This document shows positions 34,857-47,889 of a stretch of 64,000 nt of DNA, piece after piece. Position numbers and translations under genes: made by a program. The stretch is from Erodium maritimum (Eukaryota > Streptophyta > Magnoliopsida > Geraniales > Geraniaceae), in NCBI GenBank assembly GCA_963921825.1, contig OY997592.1, positions 64,190,336-64,254,335 of the forward strand. The letters run 5' to 3'. The notes under the pieces were generated by a model that saw only the letters and a list, made by a program, of their open reading frames with translations, searched no databases and was not told the origin of the DNA. Positions within the stretch are counted from its first letter, which is position 1. Every line of letters begins with the position of its first letter.

Positions 34857-34930
34857 GAGCATCCCCATGAGAGGGTGCTTGGCCTCGCCGAATAGCAAGG
34901 GTGAGCAGCGACGCTTGGGTGTGTTTGTGT
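34857..34930 (+). mobile_element. Terminal fragment of a PIF/Harbinger-like MITE
   Basis: TTA followed by GAGCATCCCCATGAGAGGG resembles the PIF-type ends seen at 50339 and 63345 (TAA then GAGCATC...). No matching second end was found nearby. The right boundary is a guess, because retroelement sequence follows. Confidence 0.4.
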
Positions 34931-35160
34931 CATGGACCGAAAGTTGACCCGGTTATAGACATGTGCAAGGCATGTGTAGGAAGCGGTATTGACTCGATCA
35001 TGGACACATGCATGACATGTGATGACAAAAAAGAAGACACGGGCCAAGAGATGGATGCGACATGAGTTTGGTATGGTCAAGGACCGCGAAAGGTGCTTGG
35101 CATGGTCAAGACGGACGCATGCCATGATGACGTGGACAAGAGACATGTAATGAGGGATAC

Positions 35161-38100
35161 TGTGACACTTGGGCATTGGGACAAGGAGGCAAAGATCAAA
35201 AACTGTCTATCTTCCCATTTGACCAAGAAAAAGTCTCCTTAGCATTTGAATTTGAATTCAAATTCAAACCTTTTTTGAATTTTGAATTCCCTTTTTTGTA
35301 ACCAAAAGTGTTAAATATATCACCTTAGATTAGTACATATAGATGATACATATATCATTTTTAATCATTCCCCAAGCAGTACAATTAAAGCCAAAAGCTA
35401 CTTTTTGAGTGATAATCTCTCTTCTACCTTTATTGTTCTTGTTTGTTCGTGTGTTCGTTCATTAATTCGCTTCCGCAAAGTGGTTAGACTGATCACGAAG
35501 GCTTGCAAAGCTTGGGAAAGAGACTTGTGGAAGGTCGTGAGCTGCACGAATCGAGTCGCCGAATTTGGCCCCGTGACAAGTGGTATAAGAGCCTGGTTAA
35601 AACATCAAGAAATGGCGGATTTCGAGATCATGCATGAAGTGGAGGATACCAGACTTGATTTGTTCAACGTGAATCTAAAGAAAAGAAGTACGTCTCGTGA
35701 CCCCGTTCTTCGTGAAATTAGTTTTTCTTCAGCTTCTTCTTTAGAGGAACATGTTTCTCTTTTGGAGGAATAGGTGAAAAGGGGGAGAAGAAATCAAGGG
35801 GTTAGAGAACGAATGTCTCACTCTCGCGGAGAGGGATGAAACTCTGGTTGGCAAGAACATTCAGGTCGTAAATGGAATCCTGAAGCATTATGGGGATAGG
35901 GTGGACATGCTGGAGGGGTTGGTTGAAGTCTTGCAAGATGAGTTGAAACTTTGCAAGAAGGCTTTGGCAAATGGAGGTGTGGGTGCTCCAAGGATTATGA
36001 TTCCTAGGTCAAAAGCATTTGCAGGTGCTCATAATGCTAGAGAGGTGGACAATTTTCTATGAAGTATAGAAAATTATTTTGAGGCCATAGGAATCATAGA
36101 GGACTAAAGTAAGTTACAGTGCATTACTTCTTACAATGTTGACTATGCTAGTTTATAGTGGCGTAGAGGATGTGAGGATACCAAATCTTATGAGAATGAA
36201 AACATTGACTCATGGTTAGAGTTCATGGATGAATTATTGTAGTATTTTCGACCTGAAAATGCTGAGGACGAAGCAAGGGGAAGGCTTCGTCGCTTGACTC
36301 AAAAAGGCACCATTGTAGAATATGTGTGAGCTTTTCAAGAGATCATGCTGGAGATACCAGGCTTTGGAGGGAAGGAAGCTCCTTTCTAGTTCAAAGATGA
36401 GTTGACTACTTGAGGCAGGCGAATCTGCGGAGAGCCTATGTAAGATCTTTGAATGATGTTATTCGAGTGACAGAGTCCTTAGTCGATTATTCGAGTAAGG
36501 ACAAGCCATCATATATTGGTGCTAAGAATGGGAAGTCGTATCATAAGGAAGAGAAACGGAGAGATATTCAAGCGGAGAAGCTCAAATTCATTGGCGAGAA
36601 GCCATCAAATCCAGGTAACTTTAATAACGCTCGTCGTACTTTGAAACGAGTGTTGGAACGAGGTTCAAGATGCGTTGGTCATGCAATTTGATGACTAAAA
36701 ATTTGTGATGGGGTGACACTTTTTGACCGCATACAAGGCGTGCTTATTCCATATGCCAACACGAAGTGGATCCTAGAGGGGACGCCGTTCATGGTCCCGA
36801 GAGGAAAGATCATGGAGGTAATATGCTTTCATCAATTTCATCCATTCTTGATTCTAAGCATCATTCTTCTTTCACATTTCTTGGGGTCAAAGGGTATGAC
36901 AAAGGGGTGAAGAAGGAAGAAGTAGTTCCCGAGATAGCGAGGGAGCTTTTGGTCGATCTCAAAGGCACTCCGCCTTATGAGTTGTCAAAGAAGCTCTCAC
37001 CGAGGCATTATTATTATCAAGGCAAGGAGATGGTACCGATGGGACTTGCAAGCATTCAAGCAAGCACCCTTATAGGGGACTTGTTGGAACACTTCAAAGA
37101 AGGCCTGAGGCATTACCCGTTCGCTAACACCATTGCGGGTTATGCCAAAGAGGGCAAGACGAGGCGGTTCTTGTTGGAGGACAGTCTGGTTCAAACGAAA
37201 GAACAAAGGCTCTACGTACCGAAGCACGGGAACTTAAGGTGTGAGGTCCTTAAAGAATGTCATGACTCCTAGTGGGTGGGACATCCGGGGACACATAGGA
37301 CACAAGATTTTTTGGAGAGCTTCTATTATTGGCTAAGGATGAAGGACAACATGGAGTCCTATGTCAAGACATGTCCTGTGTGCCAGCAAGACAAGGGAGA
37401 ATAGAGAGCACCTACTGGTTTGCTGTAGCCATTACCGATTCGTGAAGGACCATGGGAGAGTGTCTCCATGGATTTTATTGTGGGGTTTTCCAAGTCTCAA
37501 TGGAACTCCATAATAATGGTGGTTGTGGAAAGGTTCTCTAAGTATAGAACATTCATACCGACACTGAAGCAATGTCCTACAGAGGTGGAGACGAAGCTAT
37601 TCTTCAAACATGTGGTGAAGTTGTTGGGGCTGCCCAAAACTATCGTCAGTGACCGTGACTCAAGGTTCACGGGTAAGTTTTAGACTAAGTTGTATAAGTT
37701 ATTGGGTTCTAGTTTGAACTTCTTTATTTCTCTTCATCCTCAAATGGATGGTCAAACCAAACAGATTAGCTCCTTGTTGGAGCTTTATTTGCGTCACTAT
37801 GTTAAGGCCAATCAAGTTGATTGCCCTCTCTTATTGGAGGTGGCACAATTTAGCTAGAACTTGCAGCAGAGTGAATCCACGGGGAGAAATCATTTTGAAC
37901 TACCAACGAGAAGGCAGCCCATCACTCATAACACTCTTGTGATGGGCTATACGGGGTGTAGTCCGGCTGCGTTCAAGGTTGCGAAGGGGTGGCATGAAAA
38001 ACATGACATTGGCAAATCAAACTTGAAAAAAGCGGCGAAGCAGATGAAGAAATGGGTGGACAAGAAGCAGAGACATATTGAGTTCATGAAGGGCGATTTG

Positions 38101-39219
38101 GTCTTTATGAAGTTCATTACGTATGCGCACGGGTTACACTGAGGGCTCATGCGTAAATATGAAGGCCCATTCTTCATTCTCAAGAAAGTTGGTAAGGTTG
38201 CATACAAATTGGAGCTTCCATAAAATTTAAATTTCACCCCGTATTTCATGTGAGTATGTTGAAAGCTTATCATGCGGATCCGGGAGTTGCAAGCCAATGG
38301 GAGTCATCCCGAGCCCCAAATGAGTGTGCGGACTGCTTATGACAAGGAGGTTGAGGCAATCTTGGCTGATCGCTTACACAAAGATCATAAGCACCGAAAG
38401 TACTTCGTGTCATAGAAGGGCTTACCAGAGAGCGAGCGAAGTTGGGATCCAGTTACCTCATTGTGGAAATATGAGGGGTTCATCTGGGACTACCACAAAG
38501 CGAAGGGCGCCATAGCAAATGGTGAGCAACATCGCTTTGGTTTGCCCTGTTGGTTCAGCCGCTAGCTTGCGGGTCGAAGTACGAGGGTGAGCGAGTAACT
38601 CGGGTAGGCCTTGGCAGAACATGCATTATCACTCCAATGCGAGGTGTTGCCTCCTTCCTCCAACCCATCAAGACGCGGCACATGGTGCCATTGTGACTGA
38701 TCATGTGACGCGTATGATTCCCATGATGCAAATGTGTTTTAGATTCCTGTGTTTTTTTAATTATCCTATTATGTTTGAATGATTAATAATTTTGCTTTGC
38801 CTCCGTCTTTCTAGACTTACGTGTCAACATTTCTTTGCCGCCAATGTGCGACCTTATTTACGGTGTGATAAGCACGTCACAAGAGGACTTTTAGCCACGT
38901 CTCCGATAGTCGATAGCCATAGAGGTGCTGTCATGGTTTGTCAGGTCTCACTAATATGAGAAGGCTACAACCTTTGTGACTAGAGCCTTAGGGAAGTGGA
39001 ACAAAGCTTGTGATTTACCCACGAGGGCCTTCCTTACCGCGGCGTGGAGGCTCGCTAGAGGCTCGGCAACGCACATCTAGGCACAATACCAGCTAATCTG
39101 CTTACCATTTAGTCAGGCTTGACTAGACTCACAGAAGCGTCGGTTGGGAAAGTAGGGCCGACGAGCGAGGGTTTTGACGGTCGTTATGACATCTCACGGA
39201 TTAAATGGTGATGGGGGGG
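35161..39219 (+). mobile_element. Second Ty3/gypsy chromovirus fossil
   Basis: Parts in order: an LTR-like U5 region with a primer-binding site variant (TGGTATAAGAGCC at 35581-35593), gag-like sequence (about 36000-36690), the integrase zinc-binding and core region (about 37200-37700, with TCPVCQQDKG and IVSDRDSRFTGKF), the integrase C-terminal part (about 37900-38270) and a chromodomain (about 38320-38510). A G-rich polypurine tract lies at about 39206-39219. The integrase-plus-chromodomain order identifies a chromovirus. It is broken in many places, and no matching pair of LTRs could be recognised, so it is clearly older than the copy at 7769-15310. Ends are approximate. Confidence 0.78.
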
Positions 39220-39428
39220 ATGTGTGATACCAAGATCGATGATAGTCTTATTTCACTTGGGCATTTGGCAGGCGAAGTTATACTATTCCCAGATGATACA
39301 CGGTCGGTAAATTATCTAGACCATAAGAGGGGGACTCATACCATAATATGGTCTTCTATTTTAACTATCATAGTGTAGTTCCTATGGGTGATTAGAAATC
39401 AAAAATAAATATATTCCCTTTTAGCTTT
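39220..39428. other. Possible remnant of chromovirus LTR
   Basis: It begins TGTGTGATACC right after a polypurine-like run, where a 3' LTR would start, and shares CACTTGGGCATT with about 35165. The rest does not match the putative 5' LTR. It runs into the left flank of the LINE at 39429. Confidence 0.35.
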
Positions 39429-42400
39429 AAAAAAATAAATCGGCGAGTAATTTTATTGGTATGAACGCAGAATACAAGATAGTGCATCAAGTACAATAAA
39501 TCATGACCTCGACTAGATGTACACAAAACAAGCTTCCCTAACAAGCCAATGGGACGCTCGGTTCCTTGACCGAGAAACATACTCAAGTTTGACATCCTTG
39601 TGGGTATTTCTGATAGACCGACATTCTTCAAGGATACGACCCACAAGTGAGTGGAGCTGACTAACCTCGTTAACGAGACCAACTAGGAATTTAGCATCGC
39701 TCTAAATGATAACTCGTGTCGTTCCCATGACCCGAGTCCACTTTAGCGACTCTCGAATCGCACGGGCCTCTGCAAACTCTACCAACTTCAATCCCCAGAG
39801 GACCCCATTCCAATTCCAACACGATGCCACGATCATCCTGATATACCGTTTCCCATTTTGTTTTGGAGGTGTCTCTGAAATCTGCTTCATTCACATTGAT
39901 TGTCATCCATCCATAGGAAATGGGTGACTACCGGGTCTCCCTTGGTCGCCGTGGTCAGGGTGAAGCTACACCCCAACTACAAACATGATAGTTAACATCG
40001 CCTCCATGGTCTGTGGGTAGGGTCGGATCTGATTCCACACCATTCTGTTACATGCCTTCCAAATCTCTCATATCCATAATGCCATACGGATTTTATGCAA
40101 TTTATCTGGGAGCTCTATGACCAGGGTCCACTAGTCCACAAAAGAATGATCCGAGAAAGTAGCAATAATACTACGAGCTCGATCCCAATAGTCCTATGCA
40201 AACAAAAAAAATTTAGTGAGAGGTGGAAGATAGTTTCCAAGGCTTGTTCACAGGTAGAGAAAAGTTATGGAGTTTGAACAATTTTTTTTGTAAATTCACC
40301 AACATCCGCAAGTTATCTTAGAAGGTCCGCCATAAGAAGACCTTAATCCAAGGTTGGATATCAAGGTGCCAAGTCGTAGTCCAAATGGTGTATCTCGTAG
40401 CTCGTACCCACTAGGAGTAAATATCTCGTGTGTTACAGGCCCAATATCATTAATTTGGGGTCCCTAGGGGTGTGTGTGTGTGGAGGGGGGGGGGGGGGTG
40501 GATTTGCAGCACTTCACTTTCACTCGTGTAGTCAACAAGCTAGAGATCTTGTTTGTGTCCGACTCGGTACCAAATGCCCGGGTCAACTCTTGGACTATCA
40601 TATCATTGAATAGGGCCGATTCAGACAAGATATCAAGATCAGTGCCCATCATCCATGACACCCACCTAGCCAAGGTGGTTCCACCATCCCCGATGGTGTG
40701 CCTGATTCCTTAGCGGAGGAGCCCATGAGTCGCCCAGACATTAGACCATATGTAGTTGGGTTAATACCCCATGCGCCGAGAGGAAATCCCCTTTCAGGAA
40801 GTAGCAGGCCTTCAGGACCCGAGCCTCCAAGCTGTCTTGTTCCGTGAGTAGATTCTAGCTCATCTTGACCAACAACGCAAAATTCATATCATATATGTTT
40901 CAGAAGCCTAAACCCCAACAATGTCCTTCCATATGATGGGCTTAGTCATTCGTTGAGTCCCTGCCCACTAGTACCGAGCTAATGCGATGTAGATCTTGGA
41001 AACAGAACCCTAGGGGATGAGGAACACGCTCATTGTATGAAGTGGGATATAATGGAGTACCGAGCGGATCATTACCTCCTCCCCCAATGATGACATTGAC
41101 CGTCCCAAGTCGAGATACAACTAAGGATTCGGTCACAAACAAACTTGTGGCTCTGCCCCCTTCGGCTACCAACCAGATTGGGAACCCCGAGCTACATGAA
41201 GCACTCAGAAATTACAGGGCTACCCAACATGGCACATCATATGAGCCTGTAAGCAATAGAGTTATTGGTGCTGAAAAAAAAAATGGACGACTTGACCTTA
41301 TTGATTACCTAACAAGAGAGGGTACCAATGGACTCCAAAATACCACAGAGCTATTCAGCGTTGGCTCGATCAGCCCTATAGAACACATAGTAGTCATCGA
41401 CAATGAGGATGTGAGTGACCAGTGACACCCCATCGTCATTGAGCAACTATTAATCATGCCCTCTACTTCCGCCAGACTTATAATTCTGGAGAGGCCTTCC
41501 ATGAAAAAGAGAAGGAGGTACGGAGACAACGTGTCCCTCTTTCGGATATCCCTTCCCTCTTTTTTCTTAGCCCCCGAGTATATTGAATACCGAACTGACT
41601 AAAGACAAGTTAGGAAGAGTCTCACTAATGAGGACTGAATCCAAACACCCCAATCATAGCTAAGATAGAGGACCATTACTCGATCATATGCTTTTCTCAT
41701 ATCCAACTTCAAAGCCATAAAATCATGGGTGTCTTACGTGCGCGGGCGAAAGGAGTGAATCGCCACGTAAGAGATGTATATATTTTCCTAGATAGATCGG
41801 CCCGAAACAAAAGCCCCCTTGGTTGGAAAAAATCATGGGATGGAGAAGTGGCCTAAGTATGTTAGTCAAAACCTTGGAGAGGATACGAAAGACTACATCA
41901 CATAACGCAACTGGCCTAAGATCCGCGACCTTCCGAGGGTCCAGCTTATATAGAATCAAGGCCAAGATCATAGTGTTAATGTCCCAATCAACCTCCCCCC
42001 ATCTCAAATGCCTCATGACAAAGCTGATCACCCCCAGAAGAACCGACCAATAATGCCTTGATAGAAAAATAGTTTGAGGTCGTCCGAGCTCAGAGCCTTA
42101 TTCGACCTCATTTGAAAGACCGCAACTCGAACCTCTTCATTCTCTACCCGAGTCGTAAGGCCAGTGTTCTAATGTGCGTAAACCAAGACGACAACCGACA
42201 TCAGTAATTCTCATTCTTCTATGTATGTGGCCGTAAATATCTCCTATAAATAATTAAGGAACAATCCTTTCATCCCAGTGCCCTAGTCCACATCCACCCC
42301 ATTATATCTCTAATGTTCGTATCCCATTCCTACATTGCCTTGCCGCTTAGTAGTTGCTACATGGAATAATTTTGTGTTGATCTCCCCCTTTAATATTCAG

Positions 42401-43259
42401 TGTTGCTTGGCTCACTGCCGCTAAAAGGTCTCCATATAGGTTAACGTTATCTCGTACTATGTCTGAATGGCCAGCCAGTGCCGGATACCCTCTCGATCTT
42501 GTCATCCATTGAGGGAGGCCAATTATTGTTGGCACCATCTAATCTTGTTTATGTTTTCTCGATATACCGATTGCCCCATGTGTCCATCGATGTCGTCATA
42601 TGTTCTGCTTGATATGTGCCCTTGCCGATGATCCCCATTCTTGTTGATCCAATCGGCCACAACGGGGTCCTCAGCCCCTAAATTCTCAAATCGGAATTGC
42701 CTGGGAGCGGGGATAGCCAGCTCCCTATCCACACCGAGTAGGATCGACAAGTGATCCGATGTAGTATAACCCAAATTTTGGAGCTCGACTTGCAGGAATC
42801 ATGTTTGGGCTCCCAAGGATAGCAGTCTCCAATCCAAACGAATTTCTAACTGAGTGGCCAGATCTTTGCCCCTCACCCACATGAATTGAGACCCATCCAT
42901 GGGGATGTCCTCAACACTAATATTGGCGATGGCGTCTTGAAAGTCTTGGATGAGGGAGATAGGGTAATGGCGGTCTCTTCTTTTTCCCGACGTGTCGAGA
43001 ATCTCGTTAAGATCCACCATAAGTATTTTAATCCAGGCCCCGACCCAATTATCAACGTGGCCTCCAATTGTAGTCCATTGCCGCCCCCATAACCCATTGA
43101 GGCCAACCTAATGAGACCAGGGTGAGCCGGTTTGACCAGTTGGACCGGGTCCTGGGTCCATTTTGGACAACCGTAACAATGGTCAGGAAGAAAGACGACG
43201 CATGACATCGACGCTCGTGATAAACCTAGACGAGACCGTTAGGGTTAAAATTTATTTTT
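39429..43259 (-). mobile_element. L1-type LINE remnant, ORF2 with EN, RT and RNase H (minus)
   Basis: Reading 43259 to 39429 on the minus strand: the late endonuclease domain (DLNEILDTSGKR, DGSQFMWVRGKD and the TSDHLSILL block, about 43020-42700), reverse transcriptase (ADLRPVALCDVVFRILSKVL, SNQGGFC, about 41980-41800), a zf-RVT-like part (about 40500-40000), and an RNase H domain of plant L1 type (about 39900-39500, LVEFAEARAIRESLKW). It is 5'-truncated within or before the endonuclease and has many stops and frameshifts. Direct repeats TTCCCTTTTAGCTTT (39414-39428) and TTCCTTTTAGCTTT (about 43260-43273) flank it. They look like a target-site duplication differing by one base, though no clean A-tail is visible. 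A G-run of 14 bases lies at about 40485-40498. Confidence 0.85.
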
Positions 43260-43273
43260 TTCCTTTTAGCTTT

Positions 43274-43527
43274 TTAAATTAACATATTATTCTCGTTTTA
43301 TTATTATTATTTTTCATTTCCGCAATCTACTTGTGCCAATTCCACGATGGAATTGACTATTTAAATTAATCCATATTTTTTCCATTCTCCCGGCCAAAAA
43401 ATCCTAATTAACCTAGATTATAATCTCATAGAGATGGTTCTATAATGAGTAAAACAAAAAGAAGAAGAAAATGTTTTGCCCTGCCGACAGGCGGTAGATG
43501 TTTGTTGAAAAGCCTTAAAGACATCCT
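43274..43527. other. Upstream region of the GDSL lipase gene
   Basis: AT-rich sequence between the LINE and the GDSL gene TATA box. It should hold the gene's proximal promoter. No particular element was recognised. Confidence 0.4.
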
Positions 43528-43533
43528 TATAAA
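43528..43533 (+). promoter_or_regulatory. Probable GDSL lipase TATA box
   Basis: TATAAA in the context CCTTATAAATGA lies 115-120 bases upstream of the start codon. The leader between them is CA-rich (CCCCAAAACACAAACAAAACCA before the ATG, shown in part), as is usual for plant 5' UTRs. Confidence 0.65.
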
Positions 43534-43647
43534 TGACCCATCCCTCTTCACGTTTGTTGCATAACGAGTTGTAATAAACCTGTTGAGCCTCACACTCTTG
43601 CACCTCTACACCTTTAGTCACTCATCCCCAAAACACAAACAAAACCA

Positions 43648-46600
43648 ATGCTTCCACCAAAGCTTATCTTCCTATGCCTTACGATCTCTCTCCTGGCTCG
43701 TTTCAGTGAGGCCTCAAGCATCAATGGCATGTTTGTGTTCGGGAGCTCTCTAGTTGACAATGGCAACAACAACTTCCTCCAAAACTCGCAGGCCAAAGCT
43801 GACTACTTGCCCTACGGAATAGATTTCCCTCTAGGCCCTTCCGGAAGGTTCACCAATGGCAAAAATGTCATTGATCTTCTCGGGGAAAAGCTCGACCTTC
43901 CTTCCTTCATTCCGGCATTTTCAGACCCTTCAACCAAGGGGCAGAGGATCCTTCACGGCGTCAACTATGCTTCGGGCGCTTCTGGTATCCTTGACGACAC
44001 TGGCTCACTTGCTGTAAGTTCCTCAAAAAACCGATATAAGTGGTTCGTTTTTAATAAACTTGTATGATATTATAGTGTAGATATTCATTCTTATACAACA
44101 CGTTTGGCCGTTTGTCATTTCCACTCTATGTCATTAATTCAATCTATATATAGATGTTGAGTACTATAATGAATGTGAATGTCTAGCGCTATAAGTAAAA
44201 GAAAGTGTTGAAGTTAAGTTACACTTATGTCCACAAGAAATAATAAAGGTTTAAACAAAAACACAATTTGATTTAAATTTACATCATTTTTATTTGTACC
44301 GTGAAATATTTACGCTTGAATCTTTTTGTTCTGGGATAAGTGTTCTGAAGATGTTTTTTTTTTCTTCAAATACTTGTATTCACAATGTACATAATAAAGA
44401 AAATAACTCTTTTCGGTGAAACTAGTTGACCAAAAATTAGTTCAAAAACTCTAGGGATCATTGTAAAAATATACCATGAACTATTTTTTTTTTCAAGTTG
44501 TAGCCATATTATTTGATAACTGAGAAAAAAATGAATTTGTCTTTTTTTTCACATTTTGTATAAATTTGTTTCAAATGATAATTTTATCCTTAAAAAACCT
44601 TAGATTTTTGTCCATTCATTTTCTTCCAGAAAACTAATAAAGGTAAAAATTATGGATTTTTATTTATTTATTAATTTTAAAATTTAAAGAGTAAAATCGT
44701 TATTTTAAAATATATTTACACAAAACACAATAAACATATAAATTCTAAACATTTTGTTGACAACTATCAACTGGAAAAGATACAAATTATAAAAAGTAAA
44801 TACCTGTAGATATTTTTGTAATTATTCCCTAAACAGTACTGTGGTTAAGAAAACCTACCTTGAAAATGTGCTTGATAGCCTTAAATTCATAATCTTAGGG
44901 GGGAAGAAAAAAAAATCTAGAAATGAAGCATGAGCACCATAGACTATACTATAATAAATGTCAAATATATATGTAAGATCTCAAATATTTTCGTGGCTCC
45001 ACACGGGGGCACACACGTAGAGTGGACCAGGTCCAAGCTACTATTTTGATCCCATTAATTCTAAGTCAAAACTTATTAATCTTCTGTCCTCTTTCTGAAG
45101 ACAGCTTACATAACTCCTAACAATGTTTTCATTTGTCATAATATAATCCATCTTGATGTGATAGTGCACCCACAAACATTTGTTACAATCTGAATGGAAT
45201 ATGAAACAAGTTTAGTACAAGGTATTTATTTTGTTTTAGTCATCAGTTAATGTTTCATTATTTTCTTGACGTTTAAATCAAAACGAACATTCTAATGACC
45301 GTTTTCTAGACGTTTTCCAAATTGAAGTATCACACCCTCGATAAAATATAAAAAACCAAATGTTCTGTTTGATATTATTAAGCGGCATGATACCTTAAAG
45401 ATATTTTGACACGAAATTAAATGTTAGGAGACTATAGGATAAGGTTAATTGATTAGAGTAACTTGACTGATGCACATGGGTTGGGTTTTGTCAGGGAAGT
45501 GTGATAAATCTGAATCAACAAATAAAGAACTTTGAAGAAGTGAGTATGGCAGATATGAGAGGCCAATTGGGAAGTAAAAGAAGCAAGGAGGCACTGCCCA
45601 ACTACTTGTTTGTAATAGGAACTGGAGGAAATGATTACACTTTCAACTACTTCCTCACCGGACTCTCCAACAATGTCTCCCTCCAACTCTTCACTTCCAA
45701 TCTCATCAAAACCCTATCCGGACAAATTAAGGTACACACTTAACATATGTGTTTTGTTTTGAAAAATAATATTCGGAATACTTTCATTCAAATTTGATAT
45801 CTAGAATGTCAATATCATTTAGTTTAAAGTTCAGCTAGGGTAATGTAGCTCTAGACAAACCCCGTTTCAAAACCTTAACTCAGCATTTCGCATGGTCAAT
45901 TAGCGGGTCTTTACGGTTAGATTGGATTTCTTTACTTTTAAACAGTTTCCGATAAGTGATTGTTATGATATAGGAAAAAAAAGTTGGTTATGACCGATAT
46001 AACGTAAAAATAAATCATAGTACAACATACTGAAACAGGGTTTCCCTATATAGTCAAGAATAATAGTTCTTGTAACACTTTAATCTAAGGTTGTTAGCAT
46101 TTAGAATTGAAACAAAAATACTACTTGAATGAAGTGTGTTTCAATACTAATGTTGGCATTTAAGTGAGAAGATAACCATACTTGAAACCATATAATTTCA
46201 CTCTAAAATGAGTTAAAAATGAAGAACATTAATTACGTAGAGCGACTTGGGATTGCTTATTTGCAGTATATACTAGGGTATGGAGGAGGAACAGGATATG
46301 TCTGACAGTGAGCAATAAATACCACTGACCTAACATTATACGCGTAAATGGCCGAGATCTGCTCCAAACCTAACTATTTATTTCCATACAAGTTTCAGTA
46401 CCTACCATCTTTGTCTAGCTTTGTGTGGACATGCTACTAAATAGTCTGATTCCACGCATTTAATCTCACCATAAAAATCATGTCCTCTTATATTTGACTC
46501 TCACCTAACACTCATTGATGTTGAATCTCATCAACATTTTGTTTTCTTGGTGTAGAAATTGTATAGTTTGGGAGGACGCAAGTTCGTGTTGATGTCAGTG

Positions 46601-47261
46601 AACCCTTTAGGATGCTATCCTATGGTCATGGCATTGCAGCCAAGCAACAATGGGTGCAACCAAGCTTTGAACCGGGCGGCTCACCAATTCAATGCTAACT
46701 TGATGACACTAGTCGTAACCCTAAAAAGGGACATGCCTGGTTCCCACCTCGTTTTCGTCAATTCCTATAAGATTCTCCGACAAATCATCAGGGACCCTCT
46801 CTCTAGAGGTACAACTATTACATCTTTTAACTTTTCTGAAATTCTATTAAGTTATCGTTTTGTTGATTAGTCTGATCTCAACCTGACATGCACGTGGAAA
46901 TGTCATACCTATTACATTTTTAACTTTTCTGAAATTCAATTGAGTTATTGTTTTGTTGACTGGTCTGATCTCAACCTGACATGCATGTGGAAATGTTGTT
47001 TACAAATAATTGATGAATTGGAGTGCAGGGTTCAAGGATGCTGGGAGACCATGTTGTGTGGTACCAACATTGAGTGAGGGGGGGAATGGTAGCTTGTGCA
47101 AGAAAGGGGGGCCAACATGTAAACACAGGAACTACCATGTCTTCTTCGATGGGTTGCACCCAACCGAGGCTGTCAATGCTGTCATCGCCGCGAAAGCCTT
47201 CGAGTCCAATCTCACTCGCGATGTGTATCCTATTAACATCAAACAACTTGTCCACCTCTAA
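43648..47261 (+). CDS. GDSL esterase/lipase (SGNH hydrolase), secreted
   Basis: Plant GDSL lipases are secreted SGNH-fold esterases acting on lipids, cutin-type polyesters or acetylated sugars; the substrate here cannot be told. Four exons join in frame to 362 aa, a normal length: 43648-44013, 45495-45731, 46556-46808, 47029-47261. A signal peptide covers about residues 1-22. Block I reads FVFGSSLVDNGNNN: Ser34 is the nucleophile, but the Asp of the GDSL motif is Ser33. The oxyanion Gly block is GVNYASGASG, block III is GTGGNDY with Asn168, and block V is FFDGLHPTE with Asp326 and His329. All four SGNH catalytic positions are therefore present. The gene looks intact and has a TATA box. Intron 1 is 1.5 kb. 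Intron 3 contains a 94-bp tandem duplication just before exon 4. Confidence 0.95.
46815..46997 (+). repeat. 94-bp tandem duplication in GDSL intron 3
   Basis: Two adjacent copies start CTATTACATYTTTTAACTTT and end GCAYGTGGAAATGT, at 46815 and 46909. They differ at about eight sites. The array fills almost the whole intron, including the sequence upstream of the exon 4 acceptor. Confidence 0.85.
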
Positions 47262-47889
47262 TCACTCTCGTTGCGTACCTACTTAATAATCTAGCTGCTT
47301 AATAAGGTGCTAAACTTGAGAAGTTTGTTTGCTTGTACTAGGTTTAGCCAGGTTGTTGCCATGTCCTTTAGTGTTGGCTGCTAATGTATCTACTAGGTTT
47401 GTGTAATATATGTAGTTTGGTTTGGTAGGAAGAACATGGTTGGCTTTTTTCAAGATGTTGTTTTAGTTCTGTTGCAATAATCTTCTCTTTTAACATACCA
47501 TTCAAAACCTGCACCAGATACAACTTAAGCATTTGTCCATGCAACAAAAGAATTAAATTCAAATGGTAACACATTCAAATTACATTATGAACTTGTTTTG
47601 GAATGGAATATAGTTTGGCCTAAATAACACTTACGATTGTTACTGGTTACAGTGTGTAAAGATAAACTACAACAAAAATTGAAGACCCAGAAACGACTGG
47701 AGGGAATAAAAGCACAACACAACAACACCAGCATATTGATGGGCTAAAGCTATTGGACTTGGTTGGGCTTGTCATGGATATTTAGATCATAATAGTTGCA
47801 TCATGATATTACTATTTTGGACAAAAATGACATCTTTCATCATCAAATGAGGATATTAGAAACGTCTCTTTTACTAGGTAATCACTAGT
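47262..47889. other. GDSL 3' flank and intergenic sequence
   Basis: The first part should be the 3' UTR of the GDSL gene (several AATAAT/AATAAG hexamers near 47284-47305). No other gene is seen. Confidence 0.4.

Noticed and set aside
39220-39428. 3' LTR pair for the second chromovirus
   Set aside because: Only a short CACTTGGGCATT match to the 5' side; the rest does not align, so no LTR pair or age can be claimed.
40470-40500. GT and G runs as a regulatory element
   Set aside because: They lie inside a decayed LINE ORF2 and are best seen as a simple repeat expansion.
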